DNA of 64,000 nucleotides. Source: Oscillospiraceae bacterium (GTDB lineage: Bacteria > Bacillota > Clostridia > Oscillospirales > Acutalibacteraceae). The notes under the pieces are model-generated. The model searched no databases and was not told the DNA's origin. It saw only the letters and a list, made by a program, of their open reading frames with translations. Each line of letters starts with the position of its first letter. Positions within the stretch are counted from its first letter, which is position 1. Shown piece by piece: positions 8,083 through 18,600 of this stretch. The position numbers and the translations under genes are program-made. The stretch covers positions 62,001 through 126,000 of the forward strand of contig JAQXSW010000007.1 of assembly GCA_029219165.1 (NCBI GenBank). Reading direction: 5' to 3'.

Positions 8083-9158
8083 TAAATATCACTTGCCTCG
8101 GATAGTTTTCTTGACGTGTCTGCTGTAATAAGAGCATCTATTAATTCGTCCAAATCACCGTTCATTATTGCCTCAATTTTATAAAGTGTAAGATTAATTC
8201 TATGATCAGAAACCCTTCCTTGAGGGAAATTATACGTTCTTATTCTTTCACTTCTGTCCCCTGTTCCAACCTGGGATTTTCTTTCTCCAGCAATTTCTGC
8301 ATTATGCTTTGCAAGTTCCTCGTCATAAAGTCTTGAACGGAGAATTTTAAGCGCCTTGTCTTTATTTTTATACTGTGAACGTTCATCTTGACATTCTACT
8401 ACAACACCGGTTGGAATATGTGTAACACGGATTGCCGATGATGTCTTATTAACTTTTTGTCCACCGGCACCACTTGAGCGGAATACATCTATCTTTACAT
8501 CAGCAGGATTTAGTTCAAAATCCACATCCTCTGCTTCCGGTAGTACAGCGACAGTTACAGTAGATGTTTGTATTCTTCCTTGCGATTCAGTCTCCGGTAC
8601 CCTTTGAACGCGGTGAACTCCGGACTCAAATTTAAATCTTGAGTATGCTCCATCGCCGTTTATTTCAAAACTTACTTCCTTATAACCCCCAAGTTCCGTT
8701 GGGTTATCATTAAGAACTTCAGTCTTATATCCCTTAGCCTCCGCGTACATAGAGTACATCCTATACAAAGAGCCCGCAAAAAGAGCAGCTTCCTCCCCAC
8801 CGGCACCGGCTCTAATTTCAACAATAACATTTTTGTCATCATTAGGGTCACGTGGAAGAAGTAATATTTTTAACTCTTCATAAATTCTAGACATATCATC
8901 TTTTGATTCCTCAAATTCAAGTTGAACCATTTCCTTAAAATCAGGTTCAAGTCCACCTTTTTCAAGTAAACTTCTTGCTTCTTCAAACGTTTCAGATGCT
9001 TTTTTATATTCTCTGTATTTTTCAACTATAGGAGAAATTTGCTTGAGCTCCTTCATGAGCGATGTATACATTTCCATATCAGATACAACATTTGGATCTT
9101 GTAACTGCTCATTTATGAATTCAAATCTTTCCTCAACTTTTGATAACTTTTCTGTCAT
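8082..9158 (-). CDS. prfA: Peptide chain release factor 1
   Basis: 358 residues, full length. The GGQ hydrolysis motif is at about 232-234 (GAGGQKVNK), and the anticodon-like PxT tripeptide is PET (188-190), which supports RF1 (UAA/UAG) rather than RF2. The ATG overlaps the stop of the DUF951 gene (TAATG). No prmC methylase gene is adjacent, unlike in many Firmicutes. Confidence 0.96.
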   Translation of the reverse strand: MTEKLSKVEERFEFINEQLQDPNVVSDMEMYTSLMKELKQISPIVEKYREYKKASETFEEARSLLEKGGLEPDFKEMVQLEFEESKDDMSRIYEELKILLLPRDPNDDKNVIVEIRAGAGGEEAALFAGSLYRMYSMYAEAKGYKTEVLNDNPTELGGYKEVSFEINGDGAYSRFKFESGVHRVQRVPETESQGRIQTSTVTVAVLPEAEDVDFELNPADVKIDVFRSSGAGGQKVNKTSSAIRVTHIPTGVVVECQDERSQYKNKDKALKILRSRLYDEELAKHNAEIAGERKSQVGTGDRSERIRTYNFPQGRVSDHRINLTLYKIEAIMNGDLDELIDALITADTSRKLSEASDI

Positions 9159-9343
9159 TAATCTTCATCCTTGATTATTTCTTTTATACTTTTTTCAGCT
9201 TTAACTCTTGGGACCATTACTTCATGGCCACAATTCTCACACTTTAACTTAAAATCCATTCCTACACGTGTAACGGTAAAAATGCTGCCACCACAAGGAT
9301 GTGGCTTTTTTAGTTTTACTCTGTCGTTTACTTTTATATCCAC
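9158..9343 (-). CDS. DUF951 family small protein
   Basis: I start it at GTG 9343 because GAGGTG lies six bases upstream (9355-9350); an in-frame ATG at 9370 has no SD. This gives 61 residues beginning (M)[18 protein letters not shown]. The family shows [15 protein letters not shown] and [12 protein letters not shown], with Cys pairs that could bind metal. Function is not known; it is commonly near translation or replication genes in Firmicutes, and here overlaps prfA. Confidence 0.85.
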   Translation of the reverse strand: MDIKVNDRVKLKKPHPCGGSIFTVTRVGMDFKLKCENCGHEVMVPRVKAEKSIKEIIKDED

Positions 9344-9409
9344 TGAATACACCTCAAAAAATATATACACGAGTATATCATAATACTTATATTAAGGCAA
9401 TAAAATGAG

Positions 9410-9437
9410 TTGTATTTATACTCGTTTATGATATAAT
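9410..9437 (+). promoter_or_regulatory. Predicted promoter of nadE
   Basis: TTGTAT (9410-9415), 16-base spacer, TATAAT (9432-9437), about 50 bases before the nadE ATG. Confidence 0.5.
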
Positions 9438-9485
9438 TATGACATATTTGAGCAACCATAAATTCCTGGAAAAGAGGGCAATGCT

Positions 9486-10226
9486 ATGTATGAATTTAAT
9501 GCAAAAGACGCTACAGAAAAATGTGTAGAATGGATTAAGGACTGGTTTGAAGAAAATGGACCGGGTTGTAATGCAATCATTGGAATTTCAGGTGGTAAGG
9601 ACAGTTCGGTTGTAGCTGCCCTTTGCGTAAAGGCACTTGGAAAAGACAGAGTAATTGGTGTAATGATGCCCCAAGGTGAACAGTTTGACATAGACTATTC
9701 AATTGAACTCTGTAAAATCCTTGACATAAAGAACTACACAATCAACATAAAAGATGCCGTAGATGGCGTATATAAAGGCATTGGGGACCTCTTTGAACCT
9801 TCACAGCAAACCAGATTTAATCTTCCTGCAAGAATCAGAATGGCAACTCTTTATGCAGTTGCAGCCTCTCATAACGGACGTGTTGCAAACACCTGTAATT
9901 TATCTGAGGATTGGGTTGGATATGCAACCCGTTACGGTGACGGTGCCGGAGATTTCGGCCCACTATCAAACTTCACAGTTGAAGAAGTAAGACTCATTGG
10001 AACAGAGCTCGGCCTTCCTGACAAATTTGTAAAAAAACCTCCAATAGACGGTCTCTGCGGAAAGACAGATGAAGACAATCTTGGCTTCACATATCAGGAG
10101 CTTGACGACTACATACGTCGTGGAATAAATCCGGCGCCAAAGACAAAGGAAAAAATTGACAGAATGCACAAGCTCAATCTTTTCAAACTATCATACTTCC
10201 CAACATTTAAATATTCTGAAGAATAA
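9486..10226 (+). CDS. nadE: NAD(+) synthase (ammonia-type)
   Basis: 246 residues, the short single-domain form without a glutaminase domain, so it should use ammonia. The ATP pyrophosphatase loop is GISGGKDSS (33-41). NLSEDWVGYATRYGDGAGDF and the C-terminal LFKLSYFPTF are typical of the family. It adenylates and amidates deamido-NAD to NAD. SD AGAGGG is about seven bases upstream. Stands alone between a promoter and a strong terminator. Confidence 0.94.
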   Translation: MYEFNAKDATEKCVEWIKDWFEENGPGCNAIIGISGGKDSSVVAALCVKALGKDRVIGVMMPQGEQFDIDYSIELCKILDIKNYTINIKDAVDGVYKGIGDLFEPSQQTRFNLPARIRMATLYAVAASHNGRVANTCNLSEDWVGYATRYGDGAGDFGPLSNFTVEEVRLIGTELGLPDKFVKKPPIDGLCGKTDEDNLGFTYQELDDYIRRGINPAPKTKEKIDRMHKLNLFKLSYFPTFKYSEE

Positions 10227-10227
10227 C

Positions 10228-10257
10228 AAAACGCTCCTTTCACAAGGAGCGTTTTCA
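10228..10257 (+). terminator. Terminator of nadE
   Basis: AAAACGCTCCT faces AAGGAGCGTTTT with a five-base loop and a T-rich tail; it can also serve the converging gene at 10272. Confidence 0.85.
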
Positions 10258-10271
10258 TTATTAGTGTAATT

Positions 10272-10835
10272 TTAAATTATTTCATCCGCAGCAAGTATGA
10301 TATCCACTTTCTCATCAAATTCCATAGCCGGAATTTCTGAAACCACTTGAAAAGGATATGCCACTGCAATCTTTTTGAGATTTTTTCCACTGTCTTTGGC
10401 GCGCTTTATGAAACGGTCATAATATCCACCACCATAACCTAATCGGTTATGGTTTTTATCAAATGCAAGACCCGGAATTATCATAAGAAAATCTTTGTCT
10501 TCGGCTTTTTGGCAATTTAAAGAGTTTGGTTCCAAAATATTATAAGTTCCAGGTTGAAGTGAAGCCAAATCAGTAATATAATAAAACTCAATAATTCCCG
10601 GACATTCCACTTTTGGAACAGCAACCTTTTTGCCATCTTTAAGTGCTTGTTCAATAATATACTCGGTAATAATTTCATTATTAAAGGCAACATATGTATA
10701 AATTACATTTGCCTCTTTATAGGCGGGAAGAGAAAAGAATAATCTACTTATTTTAGTGCTATAATCTAGAATAAATTGTTCGGATAATTTCAACTTTTCT
10801 TCTTTTATTTTAGCTCTAAGTTCAGGCTTATTCAT
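10272..10835 (-). CDS. 5-formyltetrahydrofolate cyclo-ligase
   Basis: Start set at the second in-frame ATG (10835, MNKPELRAK), which has SD GGGAGG seven bases upstream; the earlier ATG at 10850 is where the SD itself lies. This gives 187 residues. The ATP-binding LGYGGGYYDRF motif and the N-terminal KPELRAKIKEEK are characteristic. The enzyme converts 5-formyl-THF to 5,10-methenyl-THF. It is divergent from fhs-fchA-folD, grouping all four with folate one-carbon metabolism. Confidence 0.92.
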   Translation of the reverse strand: MNKPELRAKIKEEKLKLSEQFILDYSTKISRLFFSLPAYKEANVIYTYVAFNNEIITEYIIEQALKDGKKVAVPKVECPGIIEFYYITDLASLQPGTYNILEPNSLNCQKAEDKDFLMIIPGLAFDKNHNRLGYGGGYYDRFIKRAKDSGKNLKKIAVAYPFQVVSEIPAMEFDEKVDIILAADEII

Positions 10836-10893
10836 ATACCGGCCTCCCATTTAACATGAATAAATATTACCACCCAGAAAGGCGGAAAACAAT

Positions 10894-12573
10894 ATGGCAT
10901 TTAAATCAGACATTGAAATTACACAAGAAGCAACCCCAATGCACATTAGGGATGTTGCAGCAAAAATCGGACTTACTGAGGACGACATTGAATACTATGG
11001 AAAGTACAAAGCAAAGGTTGACTATAACCTTTTAAAGCAACCAAAAAAAGGACCAAAAGCAAAACTTATCCTTTGTACCGCTATCAACCCGACCCCGGCA
11101 GGTGAAGGAAAAACAACAACCACTGTAGGTGTTGGTGATGCACTTTCAAAACTTGGTAAAAATGTTGTTATTGCACTTCGCGAACCATCTCTTGGTCCGG
11201 TATTCGGTATTAAAGGTGGTGCTGCAGGTGGCGGATATGCACAGGTAATTCCTATGGAAGACATTAATCTCCATTTCACAGGAGACTTCCACGCAATTGG
11301 GGCTGCCAACAACCTCCTTGCTGCCATGCTTGACAACCATATTCATCAGGGAAATGAACTTGATATAGACACGCGCAGAATTACATGGCGCAGATGCGTA
11401 GATATGAACGACCGTCAACTTCGTAACGTTGTTGACGGAATGGGTGGAAAGGCAAATGGTGTTCCACGTGAAGACGGTTTTGACATTACTGTTGCATCAG
11501 AGGTAATGGCAGCATTCTGTCTTGCTACAAGCCTTGATGACCTCAAGGCACGCTTTGCAAGAATTGTTGTTGCTTATAATAGAAGCGGAGAACCTGTAAC
11601 AGCCGGTCAGCTTAACGCTCAAGGCGCAATGACGGCACTCCTAAAGGATGCATTAAAGCCAAACCTTGTACAGACACTTGAAGGAACCCCTGCATTTATT
11701 CACGGTGGTCCTTTTGCAAATATTGCGCACGGCTGCAATTCAGTTATGGCTACAAATATGGCTATGCACTATGGTGACTATGTTGTAACTGAAGCAGGAT
11801 TTGGCGCTGACCTTGGTGCTGAAAAATTCCTGGACATTAAATGCCGTCTTGCAAATTTAAAACCTGACGCAGTAATAATTGTTGCCACAATTAAGGCATT
11901 AAAATACAACGGTGGTGTTCCAAAGACAGAGGTTGGAGAAGAAAATCTTGAAGCACTTGAAAAGGGTCTTCCAAACCTTCTTAAACATGTTGAAAATATT
12001 ACTCAGGTATTTGGACTTCCTGCAGTTGTAGCGCTTAACCGTTTTGCAAATGACACAGACGCCGAAATTGAACTTGTTACAAGAAAATGCAACGAACTCG
12101 GTGTAAACGTTAAAATGTCAGAAGTTTGGGCAAAAGGCGGAGAAGGTGGAATTGAACTTGCCAAAGAAGTAATAAAGCTCTGCGAAGAAGGAGAAAACAA
12201 CTTCAAATTCTCCTATGATCTTGATATGCCGATTAAAGATAAAATTACAGCAATTGCACAAAAGATATATGGTGCTGACGGCGTTGACTTTACTCCAAAA
12301 GCAGCAAAAGAAATTGCTGAACTTGAGAAATGTGGATTTGGTAATCTTCCAATTTGTATGGCAAAAACTCAATATTCTTTAACAGATGACCAGACAAAAC
12401 TCGGTAGACCGGAAGGTTTCCGTATTACAATTCGCCAAGTAACAGTTAGTGCCGGAGCAGGTTTCCTTGTTGCAATGACAGGTGAAATCATGAAAATGCC
12501 GGGACTTCCAAAAGTACCGGCAGCTGAAAGAATTGACTGTGACAACTCTGGTAAAATTACCGGACTCTTCTAA
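10894..12573 (+). CDS. fhs: Formate--tetrahydrofolate ligase
   Basis: 559 residues, full length. P-loop [10 protein letters not shown] (67-76), then [20 protein letters not shown] and GGVPKTEVG are family hallmarks. It activates formate to 10-formyl-THF with ATP in the cytoplasm. First gene of fhs-fchA-folD, whose products would carry formate to methylene-THF. Only about 58 bases separate it from the divergent cyclo-ligase start, so the promoters must overlap. No riboswitch is seen in that gap. Confidence 0.96.
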   Translation: MAFKSDIEITQEATPMHIRDVAAKIGLTEDDIEYYGKYKAKVDYNLLKQPKKGPKAKLILCTAINPTPAGEGKTTTTVGVGDALSKLGKNVVIALREPSLGPVFGIKGGAAGGGYAQVIPMEDINLHFTGDFHAIGAANNLLAAMLDNHIHQGNELDIDTRRITWRRCVDMNDRQLRNVVDGMGGKANGVPREDGFDITVASEVMAAFCLATSLDDLKARFARIVVAYNRSGEPVTAGQLNAQGAMTALLKDALKPNLVQTLEGTPAFIHGGPFANIAHGCNSVMATNMAMHYGDYVVTEAGFGADLGAEKFLDIKCRLANLKPDAVIIVATIKALKYNGGVPKTEVGEENLEALEKGLPNLLKHVENITQVFGLPAVVALNRFANDTDAEIELVTRKCNELGVNVKMSEVWAKGGEGGIELAKEVIKLCEEGENNFKFSYDLDMPIKDKITAIAQKIYGADGVDFTPKAAKEIAELEKCGFGNLPICMAKTQYSLTDDQTKLGRPEGFRITIRQVTVSAGAGFLVAMTGEIMKMPGLPKVPAAERIDCDNSGKITGLF

Positions 12574-12591
12574 TAAAAGGACTGATTAAAA

Positions 12592-13230
12592 TTGAGTAAC
12601 ATACCAAATTGGACATGCGAAAAATTTGTAGATGAAACATTTTCAAAGGCTCCTGTTCCGGGTGGCGGTGGAGTTGCAGCTCTTGTCGGGAGCATCGGCG
12701 CAGCTCTTGCAGGAATGGTTTGTAACCTTACAACCGGAAAGAAAAAATATGCCGAATATGAAGATGATATTCAAAGAATAATAAAAGAAGCTGAGACTCT
12801 TAAGTCTCAGCTTTTGGAACTAATAGACAAAGACGCAGAAAACTTCTACCCTCTCTCTCAGTGTTATTCCCTCCCGTCTAATACAGACGAAGAAAGAAAG
12901 ACAAAAAATGAAAAAATGCAAAATGCTCTCCTTGTTGCAATATCTGCTCCAATTGAAATTGTAAAAATTTCATACAAAGCAATAAAGCTCCATGAAGAGC
13001 TTGCAGAAAAAGGATCAAAAATTGCTGTGTCCGATGTTGGTTGTGGCGTTTTATGTTTGAAATCAGCAATGCAAGCCGGATGGCTAAATGTCATGATTAA
13101 CCTAAAATCCATCCAAGATGAAAATTATGTTAAATCAATTGAAAGTGAACTTCTTCCACTTATAAATGAAGGAGAAAAACTTGCTGATGAAATTTATGAA
13201 AACGTTAAAAATCAACTCAGTCGTAAATAA
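12592..13230 (+). CDS. fchA: Methenyltetrahydrofolate cyclohydrolase, FchA/FTCD cyclodeaminase family
   Basis: 212 residues; matches the cyclodeaminase/cyclohydrolase family (APVPGGGGVAALVGSIGAAL near 16-35). Family members hydrolyse 5,10-methenyl-THF to 10-formyl-THF. The start is TTG at 12592, 18 bases after fhs; an AAAGG is 11 bases upstream. Sitting between fhs and a FolD that lacks key cyclohydrolase residues, it most likely supplies the cyclohydrolase step of the pathway. Confidence 0.88.
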   Translation: MSNIPNWTCEKFVDETFSKAPVPGGGGVAALVGSIGAALAGMVCNLTTGKKKYAEYEDDIQRIIKEAETLKSQLLELIDKDAENFYPLSQCYSLPSNTDEERKTKNEKMQNALLVAISAPIEIVKISYKAIKLHEELAEKGSKIAVSDVGCGVLCLKSAMQAGWLNVMINLKSIQDENYVKSIESELLPLINEGEKLADEIYENVKNQLSRK

Positions 13231-13241
13231 GGTGAAACAAC

Positions 13242-14219
13242 ATGGCAAAACTACTTGACTGCAAAGCAGTTGCGGCAAAAATAAAAGAAGATTGCAAATT
13301 AGAATCAGAAAACCTTAGAAAGCAAGGTATTACACCAAAACTTGGAATTGTTCGCGTAGGTGAAAAGGGCCCTGATCTCTCCTATGAAAAAGGCGCAACC
13401 AAAACAATGAATGAAGCTGGAATTGATGTTGAGGTTTTTGCTTTGCCAGCTGACATTTCACAGGATGACTACATAAAGAAATTCAAAGAAATAAATGAAA
13501 ATCCAAGCATTCATGGAATCCTTGCTTTTAGACCACTTGATAACATAGATGAAACAGTGGCAATATCTGAAAATATTTCTTCTTTAAAAGACTGTGACTC
13601 AACAACAATGGAAAATATGGGAAAAGTGGTTGTAAATGACCCAACAGGGCTGCGCCCTTGTACCCCGGAAGCAATTCTTGCAATCATAGACTTTTATCAA
13701 GATGAAATAAAAGAACACTTTAAAAACAAGCACATTCCACTTAAAAAGAAAAAACCTGGCTTTGAAAATGATGTTCTATGTGGATTAAATGTTTGTGTAA
13801 TTAACAAATCGAATGTAATTGGAAAACCACTTTCCATTATGCTCTTAAATAGATATGCAACTGTTACTATGGTTCACCATATGACACCTGAGGATGTTAA
13901 AAAGGACTATCTTTCTAAGGCGGATATAATAATTGGAGCTGCTCCTGAAAGAGATTTTATTATTGGAGATTATGTCTCAAAGGATGCTGTTGTAATAGAT
14001 GCTACGGTTATCTGTGAAAAGGCATTTGATGAAGTTGGGAACCCAATAATCAACGAAAAAACCGGTCGCCAAAAAATAATTACATATGGCTGTTGTAAAG
14101 ATGATGTTGAAGCAAAGGTTGCATTTAAAACACCTGTTCCGGGAGTTGGAGCAGTAACATCTGCAATGCTTGCAAAAAATCTTTTGAAAGCATGTAAAAT
14201 TCAAAATCAAATAAAATAA
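13242..14219 (+). CDS. folD: FolD-like methylene-THF dehydrogenase, cyclohydrolase residues missing
   Basis: 325 residues, longer than the usual ~285. The C-terminal NAD(P)-binding half is clear (NKSNVIGKPLSIMLLN, ADIIIGAA, TPVPGVGAVTSAML). In the N-terminal half the active-site YxxxK of bifunctional FolD reads YEKGA at residues 48-52, so the catalytic Lys is Ala; and the GILVQLPLP motif reads GILAFRPLD (92-100), so the conserved Gln is Phe. Both residues are required for cyclohydrolase activity in E. coli FolD. I infer a dehydrogenase-only enzyme complemented by the adjacent FchA. Starts 11 bases after fchA; ends in a terminator shared with the rrf2 gene. Confidence 0.85.
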   Translation: MAKLLDCKAVAAKIKEDCKLESENLRKQGITPKLGIVRVGEKGPDLSYEKGATKTMNEAGIDVEVFALPADISQDDYIKKFKEINENPSIHGILAFRPLDNIDETVAISENISSLKDCDSTTMENMGKVVVNDPTGLRPCTPEAILAIIDFYQDEIKEHFKNKHIPLKKKKPGFENDVLCGLNVCVINKSNVIGKPLSIMLLNRYATVTMVHHMTPEDVKKDYLSKADIIIGAAPERDFIIGDYVSKDAVVIDATVICEKAFDEVGNPIINEKTGRQKIITYGCCKDDVEAKVAFKTPVPGVGAVTSAMLAKNLLKACKIQNQIK

Positions 14220-14265
14220 AAATTGCTGAGGATTAAATTTGAAAATCCTCAGCAATTTCTTTTTC
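14219..14265. terminator. Shared terminator of folD and the Rrf2 gene
   Basis: AAATTGCTGAGGATT faces AATCCTCAGCAATTT with a short loop, then TCTTTTT. The rrf2 stop codon (14233-14235) falls inside the left arm. Confidence 0.85.
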
Positions 14266-14661
14266 AATAAGTTTGTCCAATGTATATTTCATCAAATAAT
14301 CTTTTATGAGATTATTTAACCCTTCCCACATTGGAAGAGTTCTGCAACTCATGGCCCGCTCGCAGGTATTTACTTCACAGTCTAGGCAGGCAACAGGCGC
14401 AAGTGAATTTTCTGTAAGTTTTAAAATTTCATAAACAGAATATTCATCCGGCCTTCTTTTCAGTCTATATCCACCGCCTTTACCGCGAACAGCATCAACA
14501 AGTCCCGCTTTTGAAAGTATTACTATTATACTTTCAAGATATTTTTCTGATATTTCCTGTCTTTCTGCAATAGTGCTTAATTTTATATATTCAGCAGGAT
14601 CAGATAGGGCAAGTTCAATCATTACTCTTAAAGCATATCTACCTTTTGTTGAAACCAACAT
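14233..14661 (-). CDS. Rrf2 family transcriptional regulator, IscR-like
   Basis: 142 residues. N-terminal winged helix (STKGRYALRVMIELA, VRGKGGGYRLKR) followed by cysteines at 92, 95, 100 and 106, spaced like the Fe-S ligands of IscR. Such proteins sense Fe-S or cysteine status and repress nif/isc/suf or cysteine genes. A metY-nifS-nifU operon with palindromic repeats at its promoter begins 5 kb away, a natural candidate target. SD present upstream of the ATG (ggaag). IscR versus CymR-type function cannot be settled from sequence alone. Confidence 0.88.
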   Translation of the reverse strand: MLVSTKGRYALRVMIELALSDPAEYIKLSTIAERQEISEKYLESIIVILSKAGLVDAVRGKGGGYRLKRRPDEYSVYEILKLTENSLAPVACLDCEVNTCERAMSCRTLPMWEGLNNLIKDYLMKYTLDKLIEKEIAEDFQI

Positions 14662-14677
14662 TTTTCATCTTCCTTTG

Positions 14678-15544
14678 TTAAATATCTTTTTTATCATTAA
14701 CATTCCAATATGTCCATGCATAAAGAGATTCCGTACTTTTAGTGATTTTATTATCTATAGCAATAGATTCAAGATAATCATAGACCATCTTTATTTCAGA
14801 CTCGGTTGGAGCTCTGTCTCTAATGATATTTTCCACACAATTTTTTGCAAAAGTTTCCGTTAATTCATGCTCAGAATCTATTGTCTCTTTATAATATTCC
14901 ATTTTTGGATAATATCCAAGGCACCAAAGAATATTAAATAAACAAATAGGTGAACTATTTCCCCAATTTCTGTTAATTGGCATGTCAAATACCTCAGACA
15001 TTAAAATATTTCTAATGGAATCATCCCTATAAATAAAACTGTTGTTAAAACACCATTCTTTACTCATAGAACTTACCCTTTTTACCGACTCAAGGCCTGA
15101 CATGGCTGGTGTTAATGACGTGAAAACCAGATTAAACCTATTAAACCACTTGGTTATAGAATTGTCAAATGCTAAAAAATCATTCTCCTCAAATTCAATA
15201 TTATTTATTCCCACAGATTCACTTAGACCTCTTGCATAACCCAACATAACGGTTGAAATATCTGTTGCAACCACTGAATCCGCAATTTTGGCAAATGCAC
15301 GTGAATATTCACCCATACCGCAGCCTATATCTATTACTGAATCGCCCTCTTTCAAAAGTCCGTTTGAAACAAGAAATTCAACTAAATCTACACGTATTTT
15401 ATCCTTTTTTTCTTGTACTTCTTTTGAATCTATTCTCCAATTTTTTGCCAGCATATTCCAAGTTTCTTTTGTATGTTTCATACCATCTTTCGGCATAGAG
15501 TCTTTCCAAGCAGCATCGAAAAACTCCGGAGTTAGCATTGACAT
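14678..15544 (-). CDS. Class I SAM-dependent methyltransferase, substrate unknown
   Basis: 288 residues. Motif I is SVIDIGCGMGEYSRAF and a motif II-like acid follows in VVATDIS, giving a Rossmann methyltransferase; EFEENDFLAF is the usual next strand. The C-terminal ~130 residues resemble methyltransferases of uncharacterised role. SD GAGGTG is five bases before the first of two close ATGs. It lies upstream of the rrf2 gene in the same direction (16-base gap) and divergent from ileS. Confidence 0.82.
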   Translation of the reverse strand: MSMLTPEFFDAAWKDSMPKDGMKHTKETWNMLAKNWRIDSKEVQEKKDKIRVDLVEFLVSNGLLKEGDSVIDIGCGMGEYSRAFAKIADSVVATDISTVMLGYARGLSESVGINNIEFEENDFLAFDNSITKWFNRFNLVFTSLTPAMSGLESVKRVSSMSKEWCFNNSFIYRDDSIRNILMSEVFDMPINRNWGNSSPICLFNILWCLGYYPKMEYYKETIDSEHELTETFAKNCVENIIRDRAPTESEIKMVYDYLESIAIDNKITKSTESLYAWTYWNVNDKKDI

Positions 15545-15588
15545 AAATTCACCTCACGACCCATTTTTATATATTATATTGTTAATAT

Positions 15589-15617
15589 TTGACTAAAGCA
15601 ACTCGTTGTGTTAAACT
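15589..15617 (+). promoter_or_regulatory. Predicted ileS promoter
   Basis: TTGACT (15589-15594), 17-base spacer, TAAACT (15612-15617). No T-box leader is present between it and the start codon. Confidence 0.5.
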
Positions 15618-15675
15618 TTTACCCGTTATTTAGAGTAATTAATATACATTATTATGTCATTTTGGAGGGTGTTTA

Positions 15676-18600
15676 ATGTATAACAAGGTTTCAACTGATC
15701 TCAACTTCGTTGAACGTGAAAAAAATATTCAAAAATTTTGGAAAGATGAAAAGATTTTTGAAAAGACAGAAGAAAAGAAAGGTCCATCTTTTGTATTCTA
15801 TGATGGTCCTCCAACAGCTAATGGTAAACCACACATTGGCCACGTTCTTACCCGCGTAATTAAGGATATGATTCCCCGTTACCAAACAATGAAAGGAAAC
15901 TTTGTTCCTCGTAAAGCAGGATGGGACACACACGGTCTGCCTGTAGAACTTGAAGTGGAAAAACTTCTTGGACTTGACGGAAAAGAGCAAATTGAAGAAT
16001 ACGGTCTTGAACCATTTATAAAGATGTGTAAAGAGAGCGTATGGAAATACAAGGGAATGTGGGAAGATTTCTCAGGAACAGTTGGTTTCTGGGCAGATAT
16101 GGACGACCCATACGTAACATACCACAATTCATTTATTGAATCCGAATGGTGGGCACTCAAACAAATTTATGACAAAGGTCTTATGTACAAGGGCTTTAAA
16201 ATTGTACCTTATTGCCCACGTTGCGGAACCCCTCTTTCATCACACGAAGTTGCACAGGGTTACAAAGACGTAAAAGAACGTTCAGCTGTTGTAAGATTTA
16301 AAGTTATTGGCGAGGATGCATACTTCCTTGCTTGGACAACAACACCATGGACTCTTCCCTCCAACGTTGCTCTCTGCGTAAACCCGGATGAAAAATATGC
16401 AAAAGTTAAAGCAGCAGATGGCTATACATACTACATGGCTGTTGCCCTTCTTGACACTGTTCTCGGCAAACTCGCCGAAGAAGGAAAGCCGGCATATGAA
16501 ATTCTTGAAACATACAAGGGTATTGACCTTGAACGCAAGGAATATGAGCCTCTCTTTGAATGTGTAAAGCCGGTATGTGAAAAGCAACATAAAAAAGGCC
16601 ACTTCATAACATGTGATTCTTATGTAACCATGTCAGATGGTACCGGTATTGTTCATATTGCTCCGGCATTTGGTGAAGACGACGCAAAGGTTGGTAGAAC
16701 CTATGACCTACCATTCGTTCAATTCGTAGACGGAAAAGGTAACATGACAGAGGAAACTCCTTTTGCTGGTCTTTTCGTTAAAGATGCAGATCCAAAGGTA
16801 ATTTTTGACCTTGACAAACGTGGTCTTCTCTTTGATGCCCCTAAGTTTGAACATAGCTACCCACACTGTTGGCGTTGTGATACACCGCTCATCTACTATG
16901 CACGTGAATCTTGGTTTATCAAAATGACTGCAGTAAAAGATGACCTCATTGCAAACAATAACACTATTAACTGGATTCCTGAAAGCATTGGTAAAGGCCG
17001 TTTTGGTGACTGGCTTGAAAATGTTCAAGATTGGGGTATTTCTCGTAACCGTTATTGGGGAACTCCTCTTAACGTTTGGGAATGTGAATGCGGAAAGCGT
17101 CATGCAATAGGTTCAATTGAAGAACTCAAATCCATGTCAGACAACTGTCCGGACGACATTGAACTTCATCGCCCTTACATTGATGCAGTTAAAATTAAAT
17201 GTCCTGACTGTGGCAAGGAAATGACACGTGTTCCTGAAGTAATTGACTGTTGGTTTGACTCCGGTTCAATGCCATTTGCTCAACACCATTACCCATTTGA
17301 AAACAAGGAACTCTTTGAGAGCCAATTCCCGGCAGACTTCATTTCAGAAGCTGTTGACCAAACCCGTGGTTGGTTCTATTCTCTCCTTGCAATTTCAACA
17401 CTCATATTCAACAAGGCTCCATTTAAAAACGTAATAGTTCTTGGACACGTTCAGGATGAAAATGGACAAAAGATGTCAAAATCAAAAGGTAATGCAGTAG
17501 ATCCTTTTGAGGCACTTGAAACCTACGGTGCAGACGCAATTCGTTGGTACTTCTATACTAACTCTGCTCCATGGCTTCCAAACCGTTTCTACGGAAAGGC
17601 AGTTACTGAAGGACAGAGAAAAGTAATGGGCACACTTTGGAATACCTATGCATTCTTTGTTCTTTATGCAAATATAGACAACTTTGATGCTACAAAGTAT
17701 TCTCTTGACTATTCATCACTTTCTGTAATGGATAAATGGTGTCTTTCAAAGCTCAACACAATGGTTAAGGGTGTTGACGAAAACCTTGCAAATTACAGGA
17801 TTCCTGAAGCAGCAAAATATATTTCTGAATTTGTAGACCAACTTTCAAACTGGTACGTTCGTCGTTGTCGTGAACGCTTCTGGACACCGGGACTTGCACA
17901 GGACAAGATTAACGCATATATGACCCTTTACACAGCACTTGTTGTAACAGCAAAAACTGCGGCCCCAATGATTCCATTTATGACAGAAGATATATATCAA
18001 AATCTTGTTCGCAGCATAGACAAAACTGCTCCTGAAAGCATTCACCTCTGTGAATTCCCAGAAGTAGTAGAGTCATATATTGACAAAGAACTTGAAGAAA
18101 ATATGGAAGAGGTTCTTGATATTGTTGGTCTTGGCCGTGCTTGTAGAAATGGTTCGAATATAAAGAACCGTCAGCCTCTTGGCACAATGTATGTTAAGGC
18201 AACAAAAGACCTTTCCGAGTTCTACACTGATATCATTAAAGAAGAACTTAATATCAAAAATGTTAAGTTCGTTGATGATACAGCTGATCTTCTTTCATAC
18301 TCATTTAAACCACAAATGAGAACACTCGGACCAAAGTTTGGTAAACAACTTGGTGAAATCCGCGAGGTTCTTCAAAACCTTGACGGAACTAAAGCCAAAG
18401 CTGAACTTGATACCACAGGCGTTCTTAAACTTAACATCAGCATTGGAGAAATTGAACTTACAGAAGGAGATCTTCTTATTGAAACTAAACAGCAAGATGG
18501 TTACTTCTCTCTTTCTGATTTTGGTATTACAGTTGCAATAGATACAACTCTTACAGAAGAACTCATTACAGAAGGCTTTGTTCGTGAAATAGTAAGTAAG

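Noticed and set aside
15545..15675. Possible T-box before ileS
   Set aside because: No T-box consensus, specifier stem or terminator; only a plain promoter is seen.
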